A stretch of DNA of 18,834 nucleotides from an uncultured Prevotella sp. (GCA_937898715.1 CALEKA010000031.1:1-18834); one strand, 5' to 3'. Positions 1 through 8,394 are shown, counted from the stretch's first letter. The notes: a model not told the origin generated them from the sequence alone. Program-made: numbers and translations.

Positions 1-164
1 GGACTACTTGACTAGGCTTTTACAGACGAACGCATTTTGATGCGTCTGCCCTGTGTACATTTTCAAACGGCAAGATGCTCATTTGCAAACGGTATAACGT
101 ACATGTAGAGACGGAAACTTCATTGGATGAAACATGCTTCTACTGCTTTCTGTAAGATAGTTAC
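1..164. other. unassigned left-edge sequence
   Basis: No gene can be supported here. A short open frame entering from the left edge stops at 38-40 and another at 13-15, so either could be the tail of a gene outside the window, but the pieces are too short to judge. Positions 23-48 can fold into a hairpin (CGCAT at 31-35 pairing with ATGCG at 40-44, extended by CAGA/TCTG after a 4-nt bulge). It has no T-run behind it, so it is at best a weak terminator candidate for an upstream gene. Confidence 0.3.
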
Positions 165-405
165 TAAAGTTTTGGATTTAGGATGAGCGGGCTGAAAGCC
201 CAATGAAATCCATAGCCCAAGGCAAAGCCTTGGGTAGGAATTAAGCGGTAATGATACGCCCTGTAAGGGCAAAAGTAAGGACAATGTATTAGTACTTTTG
301 CCCTTACAGGGCGTAACTACACAGTCAACAGGATACCCAAGGCGTTGCCTTGGGCTATGGAATTCATTGGGCTTTCAGCCCGCCAATACTAAATCCGGAA
401 CTTTA
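165..405. repeat. MITE-like composite palindromic element with flanking direct repeats
   Basis: Two 72-nt arms (165-236 and 334-405) are inverted copies that match at 65 of 72 positions by my count. Inside them sits a perfect 23-nt inverted pair (255-277 and 293-315). The arms are built from short GC-rich hairpins placed symmetrically: 189-201 (GGGCT-GAA-AGCCC), 216-234 (CCCAAGGC-AAA-GCCTTGGG), 258-270, 300-312, 336-354 and 369-381. The 11-mer TAAGATAGTTA occurs immediately outside on both sides (153-163 and 404-414), which looks like a target-site duplication. There is no coding capacity, so it would be a non-autonomous element. Similar hairpin words are, from memory, dispersed in Bacteroidales genomes, but I cannot confirm a named family. 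Confidence 0.85.
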
Positions 406-448
406 AGATAGTTATCGGTATAGCATAACATTCAAGCGAACTTGTTCA

Positions 449-471
449 TTGTATTGCACTCAGTTTGCACT
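449..471 (+). repeat. first copy of 23-nt direct repeat (decayed promoter copy)
   Basis: This 23-nt stretch is identical to 526-548. It contains TTGTATTGCACTCAG followed by TTTGCACT. Here the sequence after it reads TTCGC instead of the -7 box ATCTTTGC found after the second copy, so this copy probably no longer works as a promoter. An inverted CAAG-cgaa-CTTG lies just upstream, matching the inverted repeat ahead of the second copy. Confidence 0.75.
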
Positions 472-525
472 TTCGCTTCGCGCAAGATAGGCGGCACTTC
501 GGCAATAAAAACAAGCAAGCTTGTT

Positions 526-555
526 TTGTATTGCACTCAGTTTGCACTATCTTTG
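526..555 (+). promoter_or_regulatory. tamL promoter on second repeat copy
   Basis: A TTG at 526-528 is separated by 19 nt from TATCTTTG at 548-555, fitting the Bacteroidota consensus (TTG, 19-21 nt, TAnnTTTG). Transcription would start at about 562, only a few bases before the ATG at 565, giving a nearly leaderless message. The -33 part lies in the 23-nt direct repeat shared with 449-471. A perfect inverted repeat AACAAGC-AA-GCTTGTT (510-525) abuts it. The promoter position argues against any translation start upstream of 565. Confidence 0.7.
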
Positions 556-564
556 CATACTGAA

Positions 565-2943
565 ATGGACCGCATATCACACTACACAAATATAATAGCC
601 CGTTATTTCAAGGCATACTCTCATAGATTGATCTCTCTGTGGGTAGTAAGCCTATGCTTCGTATTATTCTTTGCTTCTTGTAGTAGTAAAAAGTTCCTTC
701 ACACAGGAGAGTATACGCTTTCTGATGTCAAGGTGAAGGCTTCAAGCAAACATTTCTCTACAAGCGAATATAAGAACTATGTGCGTCAACTACCTAATGC
801 TAAGTGGTTTACGCTTTTTAAAGTGCCCTTGGGCATCTACTGTCTGTCGAGGGCTGATTCTGTAAAAGGGAATAAGGGATTTTCTAAACTCTTAAAGAAT
901 ATAGGCGAAGCGCCAGTAATCTATGATACAGCGCAGACCATTTACAGTCAAGCAAGTATCAGACAAGCGCTCAATAGCAAGGGATATCTACATGCCGAGG
1001 TTGACACGGCTGTGACCATCAACAAACACAAAGTTAGCGTGACTTATCTACTCAAACCGGGCATGCGTCACTATATACATACGCTACGATTCCAATTTGA
1101 CGATGAAAGCCTTCATAAGCAATTCAGCCTCGACTCAGCTGCCACGTTGATACGCAAGGGTATGCCATTAGATCTCAACAAACTGGCTGAAGAGCGCTCA
1201 AGAATCATCAAAGCACTCCATGAACGTGGCTACTACTTTCTCAACAATGACTATATCTCATATGATATCGATACGATCTCTGGATCGCTTGAAAGCGATG
1301 TAACGCTACGTTTCCGCAGACCAGAAAATGCACTTCCCAGCAAAGTCTATGTGCAACAGAAATTTAGAAGAGTCAACATCTCGGCCGACGATATTACCTC
1401 GATGTCTGAAGGAAAGAATCCAGACACGCTATACTATCGTGGGCTCAACTTCGTATATCGCGACAAGCAAAGATTCTTTAAGCGTCTGTTTGTCTCACAC
1501 ATAGGACTTCGACCGGACAGTACTTATCGGGAAACGCAAGTACAAAACACGTATAGTGCACTCAATGCGTTGCCTATCACGAGCTATACTACTATACACA
1601 TAGAACCCGTGCCAGGAACAGACTCTTTACTCGACTGCAACATCCACGTGCAACGTAACAAGCCTCATAGCATCGGACTTGAGCTTGAGGGCACCAATAC
1701 TTCGGGCGACCTTGGCGCTGCTTTGGCTTTAACTTATAGCAATCGTAATCTTTTCCGAAGTAGTGAACTCCTTACTCTTAAGGTACGAGGTGCCTACGAA
1801 GCTATTACAGGACTTGAAGGTTACTCTAATCAGAACTACATGGAGTGGAGCGCTGAAGCCAACCTGCGCCTCCCCACTCTGTTGCTACCTTTTGTGAGCA
1901 TAGAGAAGAAAAGAGAACTTAAGGCTGCGTCTGAGGCAAAAATCATGTTTGATACGCAAGACCGCCCTGAATTTCACCGCCGTGTGCTCACCGCTGCATG
2001 GTCGTATGCATGGAATCATTCTGGCAAGTCTCGACTTCAGCATCATTTCGATATGCTCTCGATCAACTACGTATATATGCCTTGGATATCAGATACTTTC
2101 AAACGTGATTATTTGGAAGGAAATGATCCACATTATTCCGTATTGCGCTATAGTTATGATAACCTCTTTATAGTACGTACTGGCTACAACTTCACCTATA
2201 ATTCACTGCGCGATGCTGCCAATATGCCTACGGGACTTTACCAGACAAATGGCTTTCAAGTGAAGTTCGGAATAGAATTGGCTGGCAACGTGCTATACGG
2301 ACTCTCAAGGGCTATTCATGGCAAGAGAAATAGCAACGACCCCTATAGTCTGTTTGGCATCGCCTATTCACAATATGCCAAGATGGACTTCGACTTTGCT
2401 AAAAGTGTAGTGCTTAGTGAGAAGAATTCCTTGGCTTTTCATGTGGGATTCGGCATAGGCCTACCCTATGGCAACTCCACTATTCTGCCTTACGAAAAGC
2501 GATACTTTGCAGGGGGAGCCAACAGTGTGAGAGGTTGGAGTGTCAGAGAGTTGGGCCCAGGATCGTACAAAGGGAAAGATAGTAAAGTAGATTTTGTCAA
2601 CCAAACGGGCAATTTGAAACTTGACCTCAACATTGAGTGGCGCACTTTTCTCTTTTGGAAACTTCATGGTGCCTTCTTTATTGATGCGGGCAACATATGG
2701 AATACCCGTTCTTATCCCGATATGGATGGTGCACTATTCAAATTTAATAGTTTCTACAAGCAAATAGCCGTTTCCTATGGCTTGGGTATTCGCTTCAACT
2801 TCAACTATTTCATACTTCGCCTTGACGGAGGTATGAAAGCTATCAATCCAGCTGTACCTTCAGGGCGACTTCACTATCCCATCAGTAAGCCCAACTTCGG
2901 ACGAGACTTTACGTTGCACTTCGCTGTAGGTCTTCCTTTCTAA
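565..2943 (+). CDS. tamL: TamL-type lipidated Omp85 outer-membrane assembly protein
   Basis: This is an Omp85-superfamily protein of 792 residues. The frame stays open upstream to 442, but the ATG at 565 is preferred because a promoter sits at 526-555 and because this start gives a clean lipoprotein signal: a hydrophobic stretch at residues 22-37 followed by FFASC with Cys39. The segment after it (KKFLHTGEYTLSDVKV) resembles the start of Bacteroidota TamL proteins. POTRA-like repeats follow, then a C-terminal beta-barrel from about residue 380. The Omp85 signature appears as VRGW at 655-658, and the chain ends in Phe as outer-membrane barrels do. Known role of the family: a lipid-anchored TamA variant that works with TamB in outer-membrane biogenesis or lipid transport. 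No tamB is visible here. It could be annotated simply as a BamA/TamA-family protein. Confidence 0.85.
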   Translation: MDRISHYTNIIARYFKAYSHRLISLWVVSLCFVLFFASCSSKKFLHTGEYTLSDVKVKASSKHFSTSEYKNYVRQLPNAKWFTLFKVPLGIYCLSRADSVKGNKGFSKLLKNIGEAPVIYDTAQTIYSQASIRQALNSKGYLHAEVDTAVTINKHKVSVTYLLKPGMRHYIHTLRFQFDDESLHKQFSLDSAATLIRKGMPLDLNKLAEERSRIIKALHERGYYFLNNDYISYDIDTISGSLESDVTLRFRRPENALPSKVYVQQKFRRVNISADDITSMSEGKNPDTLYYRGLNFVYRDKQRFFKRLFVSHIGLRPDSTYRETQVQNTYSALNALPITSYTTIHIEPVPGTDSLLDCNIHVQRNKPHSIGLELEGTNTSGDLGAALALTYSNRNLFRSSELLTLKVRGAYEAITGLEGYSNQNYMEWSAEANLRLPTLLLPFVSIEKKRELKAASEAKIMFDTQDRPEFHRRVLTAAWSYAWNHSGKSRLQHHFDMLSINYVYMPWISDTFKRDYLEGNDPHYSVLRYSYDNLFIVRTGYNFTYNSLRDAANMPTGLYQTNGFQVKFGIELAGNVLYGLSRAIHGKRNSNDPYSLFGIAYSQYAKMDFDFAKSVVLSEKNSLAFHVGFGIGLPYGNSTILPYEKRYFAGGANSVRGWSVRELGPGSYKGKDSKVDFVNQTGNLKLDLNIEWRTFLFWKLHGAFFIDAGNIWNTRSYPDMDGALFKFNSFYKQIAVSYGLGIRFNFNYFILRLDGGMKAINPAVPSGRLHYPISKPNFGRDFTLHFAVGLPF

Positions 2944-3080
2944 GCCGATAGCACATAGCTCTTCCGCACTTCAATAGGGAAATCGTGAGATTCATGATGC
3001 TCTTTGTTTGGTAAGAGTGGAAGAAGCAAAATACTCTTATATCCCTCTCAAAATAATAGAAATATAATACAATCGCATTC

Positions 3081-3896
3081 ATGCTTCAATTTATATCATT
3101 AGGTTCTGGCAGTTGTGGAAACTGTTACTATATCAACTCTGATGGACATGGTCTGATCATCGACCTTGGAATAGGCATTCGATCCTTTAAGAAATTGTTC
3201 TCAGACTATGGGCTCAAAATAGCACAAATACAAGCAGCACTCATTACACACGACCACACCGACCACGTAAAAGCTATAGGTGCACTTTCACGTGACTTCC
3301 ACATCCCCGTATACACCTCTCAAAAAGTGCACGATTCGATCATGCGCAACCATTACGTGTCGAAGAAGATTCCATTGACACTTCAGCATGTCATAACACG
3401 CGGGGAGACTTTCGAGATAGGACCATTCAGCGTCACCTCGTTTGGTGTGCCTCACGATAGTGCCGATAATAATGGATACATCATCCGAGTGGAAGGAAAA
3501 TGTTTTGTTATACTTACTGACGTAGGGCATTTCACAGAAGAAATGCCTAACATTATTCACCAAGCCACCCATCTGGTGATTGAGTCGAACTATGATGAGA
3601 AGATGCTCCGTGCTGGGCATTATCCTCTGCGCTTGCAGAATCGTATCAGTAGTCCGAACGGACATATAAGTAATGCAGAAACAGCTGATTTTCTTGCCAA
3701 AAATCTCAACAAGGATCTCATACGCAAGGTTTGGCTATGCCATCTTAGCGCAGAGAACAATCTTCCAAGAATAGCCTATAATACGTGTGCTGAGGCTCTA
3801 TTGCAAGCAGGTTTTGTTCTTGAAGGAGAAGAAAAAAATATCGACCTCCAAGTATTAGCTCGCCGCACGCCCTCTCTACTTACTACATTAGATTAA
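3081..3896 (+). CDS. WalJ/YycJ-like MBL-fold metallo-hydrolase
   Basis: This 271-residue protein has the metallo-beta-lactamase fold. It opens with the strand motif SLGSGSCGNCYYI and carries the metal-binding HDHTDH at residues 57-62 (H57, H59, D61, H62), with further likely ligands at H125, D147 and H221. The segment VIESNYDEKML (166-176) and GHISN (194-198) are typical of the YycJ/WalJ group. Members in Firmicutes are predicted exonucleases linked to DNA repair or cell-wall signalling; in Bacteroidota the substrate is not established. There is no signal peptide, so it is cytoplasmic. The start follows an A/T-rich leader without Shine-Dalgarno. It lies 137 nt after tamL and 105 nt before rmuC in the same direction, so co-transcription is possible but not evident. 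Confidence 0.85.
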   Translation: MLQFISLGSGSCGNCYYINSDGHGLIIDLGIGIRSFKKLFSDYGLKIAQIQAALITHDHTDHVKAIGALSRDFHIPVYTSQKVHDSIMRNHYVSKKIPLTLQHVITRGETFEIGPFSVTSFGVPHDSADNNGYIIRVEGKCFVILTDVGHFTEEMPNIIHQATHLVIESNYDEKMLRAGHYPLRLQNRISSPNGHISNAETADFLAKNLNKDLIRKVWLCHLSAENNLPRIAYNTCAEALLQAGFVLEGEEKNIDLQVLARRTPSLLTTLD

Positions 3897-4001
3897 TAGA
3901 CATTATATAATTATGAGAGAAAAGAGATAGTGAATGCTGAGATTTATATAGGCTGAATTCAGCTTCATTAAAAGACAACCATCAATATATAATATATATA
4001 T

Positions 4002-5462
4002 ATGACTTACCTTATCACAAGCATTGTAGGATTTATCCTCATTTCTGCGCTTTCATTTATTGTCGGTAAGAAATCAAGCAGGCAGAGCGATTCTACATCA
4101 AGTGAAATTCAGAATAAACTCGCTGACTTGCAGCATCAACTTCAAAGCAAAGAAGAGGTCAATGTCAAGCAAGCGGAAGAGATTAAGCAGCTTACAGCTC
4201 AGTGTGAAGTGAATAAAGCTAAAGTTGCTGACCTCAGCCAACAGCTGCAACAGAAACAAGCAGACTGCGACCAACAATTGGCTCAGTTGAAAGATATTTA
4301 CGAGAAACAAATGACTCAGCAGCTTCAGACGCTGCGCGAGATGAATCAAAAGCAAGTGGAGACCCAGTTGGGCTTGATTAGAGAGCAGATGAAAGCCACT
4401 TCAGAGTCGGTACTTAAGGAACGACAGAATGAACTCAACGAGCGCAACCAAGAGCAAGTAAGCAAAATCATAGATCCATTGCAACGCAGTTTGAAAGAGA
4501 TGGAAGAGGCATTCAGCAAGAGCAAAGAGCAGCAGAAGGATGCACTCACACGATTGGACGAAAGCATTCAGCAAAATATGAAGCAAAGCGCTACCTTGGG
4601 CGAAACAGCTGACCGGCTTACACGTGCACTCACAGGTGAAGTAAAAATACAAGGAAACTTTGGAGAATTAAAACTGAAGCAGCTTTTCGAAGACCTTGCC
4701 CTTAAAGAAGGTGAACAATACGACACACAGCAAACACTAAGAGATCGCTATGGGAAAGTACTTAAGGGAGACGATGGTAAGGGGCTCATACCCGACTTCA
4801 TACTCCATTTTCCCAACAACCGTCACGTAGTAGTTGACTCCAAAATGTCGCTTACTGATTTCGAACTTTATATGAATGCTCCCGAAAATAGCGTTGAACG
4901 CAGCGAGCACTTAAAAGCGCACATCAATAGCGTAAGAATGCAAGTGAAGCGATTGGCGAAAAAGGAATATTCCAAGTATCTGCCAGAAGGATACAATCGA
5001 CTCAACTTCGCTATCATGTACGTACCCATCGAGGGCGCACTCAATCTCGCTCTACTCAATGATGCTTCTTTGTGGCGTGAAGCATATGACGAAGGGGTAT
5101 TAATCCTCGGTCCACAGACGATGTATATGAACCTACGAGTGCTCGAAATGATGTGGACGCAAGTACGCCAGCTCAATAATCAGCAAAACATGATTGATGC
5201 TGCCAATCAGATAATCGAACGCGTACAGGAGTTTGGCAAACGTTATTTGGATGTGGAGTCGAGCATGCACGATGTAATTAAGAAGATGGATTCTCTTAAG
5301 ATTATCACAGCCGATCGAGGCATCAGCATTATCACTGCTGCCAAGAAACTCGTTGCTGCGGGAGCTAAAGAGAGCAGTAAAAAGAAAAAACTCGGTGACT
5401 TGGAAAACCGCATTTTCATTGACGATGATACTACAGAAATGCTGACATCAGACAGTAAGTAA
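4002..5462 (+). CDS. rmuC: DNA recombination protein RmuC
   Basis: This 486-residue protein starts with a membrane segment (residues about 3-21), followed by a long Gln/Lys/Glu-rich coiled coil (about 30-210) and then the RmuC domain (about 215-440). Domain landmarks are GNFGE (218-222), PDF (264-266) and VDSK (278-281), which fit the predicted PD-(D/E)XK nuclease-like core, and the later YVPIEGAL segment. RmuC is thought to limit recombination between short inverted repeats and is presumably anchored at the membrane. The C-terminus is Lys-rich, then acidic. The start lies directly after an AT dinucleotide run with no Shine-Dalgarno. A strong hairpin follows the stop. Confidence 0.93.
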   Translation: MTYLITSIVGFILISALSFIVGKKSSRQSDSTSSEIQNKLADLQHQLQSKEEVNVKQAEEIKQLTAQCEVNKAKVADLSQQLQQKQADCDQQLAQLKDIYEKQMTQQLQTLREMNQKQVETQLGLIREQMKATSESVLKERQNELNERNQEQVSKIIDPLQRSLKEMEEAFSKSKEQQKDALTRLDESIQQNMKQSATLGETADRLTRALTGEVKIQGNFGELKLKQLFEDLALKEGEQYDTQQTLRDRYGKVLKGDDGKGLIPDFILHFPNNRHVVVDSKMSLTDFELYMNAPENSVERSEHLKAHINSVRMQVKRLAKKEYSKYLPEGYNRLNFAIMYVPIEGALNLALLNDASLWREAYDEGVLILGPQTMYMNLRVLEMMWTQVRQLNNQQNMIDAANQIIERVQEFGKRYLDVESSMHDVIKKMDSLKIITADRGISIITAAKKLVAAGAKESSKKKKLGDLENRIFIDDDTTEMLTSDSK

Positions 5463-5494
5463 CAAATATCGCCTTTCTTTAATGCAAAAAACAA

Positions 5495-5542
5495 GGGCTA
5501 CGCTTTAGTAATCAAAGGAATTTAATTACTTAGGCGCAGCCC
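5495..5542. terminator. bidirectional terminator between rmuC and hemW
   Basis: GGGCTACGCTTTAGTAAT (5495-5512) pairs with ATTACTTAGGCGCAGCCC (5525-5542), an 18-nt stem with only three non-Watson-Crick positions and a 12-nt loop. Read on the minus strand it is followed by TTGTTTTTTGC, and on the plus strand by AATCTTTTG. It lies between two converging genes, so it probably ends both transcripts, more strongly that of hemW. Confidence 0.85.
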
Positions 5543-5589
5543 AATCTTTTGCATATTTTGTTTCAAGGGATTCTGAGAGTGAAATCGCT

Positions 5590-6741
5590 TTATCCCATCA
5601 TGAGGTCGCTCATAATATCGTCACTTATCATGATGCTTTCTTTAGATATTCGTAGATAGCCGTCCGCCAGAATTAATCTGCCACTATGAAGATGTGGAGT
5701 AGCACTCTTCATCAAGTAATCGTATCGTTCTTTCCCAAACTTACTCAATACTCGTCCCACAGAGAGCCCTCTCTGTGTGCGAAGGGACGTAAATACTAAT
5801 TCGTCATATTGCTCATCAATCGAAAGTGATTCCATTTCGTGTGAAGGCTGTCCAGCAGATTTGACATAATGAGCGAGGTCGGGCAGATTGTAACGACGTA
5901 AGTTGCCATGGAAGGAGTGCGCACCTGGTCCGACTCCTATATAAGGTGTACAATTCCAATAGCCAGAGTTGTGACGAGAATGATAACCAGGAAGAGCAAA
6001 GTTGGAGATTTCGTAATGTTCAAAGCCGCTCAATTGGGCCATTTTCATTAATCGCTCGTATTCATTGACGCTTGTCTCTTCAGTTGGTAGAGCAAAATCT
6101 CCCCGTTGAAGCATACGAGAGATGGCAGTGCCAGGTTCTACACTGAGCGCATATGACGAGAGATGGCGAATAGGAAGCGAGAAGGCTTTATCCAAATCGG
6201 CAGAAAACATTTGCTCTGTCTGACGAGGAAGGCCATAGATAAGGTCTATGCTCACATTGTCAAGACCCTCCTTAGCAAGCGTTTCAACTGCATGAATTGC
6301 TCCTAAAGCATCATGACGCCGATTGAGCATTCGCAGTACTTGGTCATCAAAACTCTGAACGCCCAGACTCACTCGATTAATTCCAATGCTCCTTAAGTCT
6401 CTCACTAAAGCAGACGTTATGTCGTCAGGATTGGCTTCAAGCGTAATCTCGGCATCCGTATCTACTATGTATTGTTCGTGAATTTGCTCAAGTATCGCAT
6501 TTATCTGATCCACTCTAAGGCGTGAGGGAGTTCCTCCGCCGAAGTAGATGCTTGAAATAGCATGAGAGGGTATCTCGTCCGCGCGAGTCACAAGTTCTTG
6601 ACACACTGCACGCACGTATTGATCCTTCCATTCGTCAGTCTGCGTAGTAGAATAGAAATCACAATAGATGCAGCGACTTACGCAAAAAGGGACGTGAATA
6701 TAGATCATTCCCTTATCGCTTGCCTTGTTGCTATCAGTCAT
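5590..6741 (-). CDS. hemW: radical SAM heme chaperone HemW
   Basis: This 383-residue protein belongs to the coproporphyrinogen III oxidase-like HemW family. The radical SAM cluster motif is C20-x3-C24-x2-C27 within VPFCVSRCIYCDF, and the GGGTPS motif that binds S-adenosylmethionine is at 67-72; SLGVQSF and LNRRH follow. The C-terminal HemW domain is full length. The CxxxCxxCDF pattern, with Phe rather than Cys after Asp, is typical of HemW, a heme-binding chaperone, rather than of the oxidase HemN. The ATG at 6741 shares its A with the TGA of the upstream gene (TGATG), which suggests translational coupling; a TTG just before it at 6744 is a less likely start. It is the last gene of the minus-strand run. 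Confidence 0.92.
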   Translation of the reverse strand: MTDSNKASDKGMIYIHVPFCVSRCIYCDFYSTTQTDEWKDQYVRAVCQELVTRADEIPSHAISSIYFGGGTPSRLRVDQINAILEQIHEQYIVDTDAEITLEANPDDITSALVRDLRSIGINRVSLGVQSFDDQVLRMLNRRHDALGAIHAVETLAKEGLDNVSIDLIYGLPRQTEQMFSADLDKAFSLPIRHLSSYALSVEPGTAISRMLQRGDFALPTEETSVNEYERLMKMAQLSGFEHYEISNFALPGYHSRHNSGYWNCTPYIGVGPGAHSFHGNLRRYNLPDLAHYVKSAGQPSHEMESLSIDEQYDELVFTSLRTQRGLSVGRVLSKFGKERYDYLMKSATPHLHSGRLILADGYLRISKESIMISDDIMSDLMMG

Positions 6742-7346
6742 CAATCTTCGCTTTTAAGAGTCGGGAGGTGGATCTTGTAATGCACAGCAAGGATTCTTGC
6801 CAAGACCACGAATGCACCACATATTAAGCCTGAAGACACATTGCCAAGTCCCATTTTATAACAAACAAAGTAAGCCACACCACCTACCACGCATGCTAAA
6901 GCATAAATCTCTTTTCGGAAGATAAGTGGCACTTCATTGATAAAGACATCACGGAACACACCTCCACCAGCTCCTGTCAGCGTGCCCATTATAATGGCAG
7001 TCCAGAAGGGGAAACCTGCAGCCAAAGTCTTCTCTATACCTGTTACGGCAAAGAGAGCCAAACCAATCGTATCGAAGAGAAACCAAGTATTATTTTGCTT
7101 CACTAAGAACTTGCGGAAAGCGATTACCCACACCAAGCCAAAGGCTGTGCAGATAAGATAGAAAGCATTGGTCATCCAGAAGGGAGGCTGACTCAGCAGG
7201 AGATCGCGCATTGTTCCACCCCCAATTGCTGTAGTAAGACCTACAACGTAAGCACCGAAGAGATCAAAGTGCTTAGCTGATGCCAAGCGAATGCCTGATA
7301 TAGCAAAAGCAAGTGTTCCTATAAAATCAAGTATTTGTACGAACAT
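6741..7346 (-). CDS. TRIC/UPF0126-family membrane protein (predicted cation channel)
   Basis: This 201-residue protein is made of two homologous halves, each with three membrane helices, plus a seventh helix. The repeated glycine-rich motifs GGGTMRD (42-48) and GAGGGVFRD (125-133) are the hallmark of bacterial TRIC (UPF0126, YadS/YicG-like) proteins. Relatives studied structurally are trimeric cation channels, each subunit forming its own pore. The frame is open upstream to 7475 but would then overlap the preceding gene and add a non-conserved polar extension; the ATG at 7346 gives MFVQILDFIGTLAFAISG, the usual family start. It overlaps hemW by one base, with no obvious functional link. Confidence 0.88.
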   Translation of the reverse strand: MFVQILDFIGTLAFAISGIRLASAKHFDLFGAYVVGLTTAIGGGTMRDLLLSQPPFWMTNAFYLICTAFGLVWVIAFRKFLVKQNNTWFLFDTIGLALFAVTGIEKTLAAGFPFWTAIIMGTLTGAGGGVFRDVFINEVPLIFRKEIYALACVVGGVAYFVCYKMGLGNVSSGLICGAFVVLARILAVHYKIHLPTLKSED

Positions 7347-7440
7347 ATGTGTATGAGATGATGAGAGATGTCTGGCCGTATATGAGTTGCGATTTTTTTG
7401 TAGGATTATAGCTGTAGACTGACAATCAATTGATTTTTCC

Positions 7441-8394
7441 TTAATTGACCACGCTTTGGGGATTTCCATCCGCAAAAGCTTGAATGTTACGAGTCACGAT
7501 GTCTACGATACGCTGAACTGTCAGAGGGGTCTTCCACGCGATGTGTGGAGTGATATAAGCATTGGGGGCTTTCAGAAGAGGACAATTCGCAGAAGGTGGC
7601 TCTTGTGTAAGCACATCCGTGCAGTAAGCTCCAAGCGTTCCTTCGTGCAGAGCTTGTGCCACATCTTGTTCGTTGATTAAAGCACCACGTGCTGTGTTGA
7701 CAAGGAACATTCCTTTTTTGGCGTGCGAAAGTAGAGATGCGTTTACAAACTCTCGATTCCTTTCCGTAAGTGGGCAGTTCAGACTGACAATGTCGCATGT
7801 TTGGAAAGCTTGCTCCAAAGAAATAGGAGTTACATATTCAGGAAGTTCACTCTTTTGTTTGCTTGTTACGGCATATATCTCTATGCCCATCGGATGCAAA
7901 AAGTTAGCAAAAGCTCTTCCTATATGACCAAAGCCAACGATAGCTGCGCGTTTTCCTTCCAAGTCAAGACGTGAGTGCATCGTATAGCAGAAGTCTTCAC
8001 AACTACACCATTCTCCGTTTCGATTCTTTTCGGTATAGAAGCCTACATCATTGGCTGCTTCGAGCAAAAGCGAAAGAGCCATTTGTGCTACAGCTTGCGT
8101 AGAATAGTCAGCACAGTTGCACACAGGAATGCCTCGCTGACGAGCGGCTTTGATGTCAATTTTGTCATAGCCCGTAGCTGCCACGCAGATTAATCGCAGA
8201 TTGGGTAGTTTTGCTATATGTTCGGCTGTAATAGAAGTTTTATTTACGATGATTACTTCGGCATCATAGCTTCTCTCCACTACTTGCTGGATTTCTGTGC
8301 GATCGAACACTCGGAATTTGCCCAATGCTTTAATGGGATCAAGAGTAGAGTCCGACGTTTGAAGCGTATATCCGTCTAAAAATACAATATTCAT
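7441..8394 (-). CDS. D-2-hydroxyacid dehydrogenase (NAD-dependent, glycerate dehydrogenase-like)
   Basis: This 317-residue protein is a full-length member of the D-isomer-specific 2-hydroxyacid dehydrogenase family. The Rossmann motif GFGHIG is at 154-159. The catalytic Arg236 lies in NTARG, Glu265 in QEPP and His284 in TPHIAW, so the R/E/H triad is intact. Sequence style is closest to the hydroxypyruvate reductase/glycerate dehydrogenase type, but the substrate cannot be fixed from sequence. It is cytoplasmic. The gene begins 49 nt after the stop of the plug-domain gene and ends 94 nt before the TRIC gene start, so a shared transcript is plausible. Confidence 0.9.
   Translation of the reverse strand: MNIVFLDGYTLQTSDSTLDPIKALGKFRVFDRTEIQQVVERSYDAEVIIVNKTSITAEHIAKLPNLRLICVAATGYDKIDIKAARQRGIPVCNCADYSTQAVAQMALSLLLEAANDVGFYTEKNRNGEWCSCEDFCYTMHSRLDLEGKRAAIVGFGHIGRAFANFLHPMGIEIYAVTSKQKSELPEYVTPISLEQAFQTCDIVSLNCPLTERNREFVNASLLSHAKKGMFLVNTARGALINEQDVAQALHEGTLGAYCTDVLTQEPPSANCPLLKAPNAYITPHIAWKTPLTVQRIVDIVTRNIQAFADGNPQSVVN

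Noticed and set aside
165..405. CRISPR-like or tandem repeat array
   Set aside because: The repeated words are arranged as inverted mirror copies, not as direct repeats with unique spacers.
442..564. Upstream extension of the tamL reading frame
   Set aside because: It runs through two copies of a promoter-like repeat and the -7 box, and would bury the lipoprotein signal behind 41 residues of unrelated sequence.
3952..3963. Perfect 12-nt palindrome GCTGAATTCAGC upstream of rmuC
   Set aside because: A single short palindrome with no adjacent promoter consensus; length is within what chance gives in an 18.8-kb window.
3983..4001. AT dinucleotide run just before the rmuC start
   Set aside because: Possible phase-variable tract, but too short and irregular; A/T-rich leaders are normal before genes in this group.
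4098..4652. Minus-strand open frames opposite rmuC
   Set aside because: They are antisense shadows of the Gln/Lys-rich coiled-coil coding sequence, with Leu/Phe-rich low-complexity translations.
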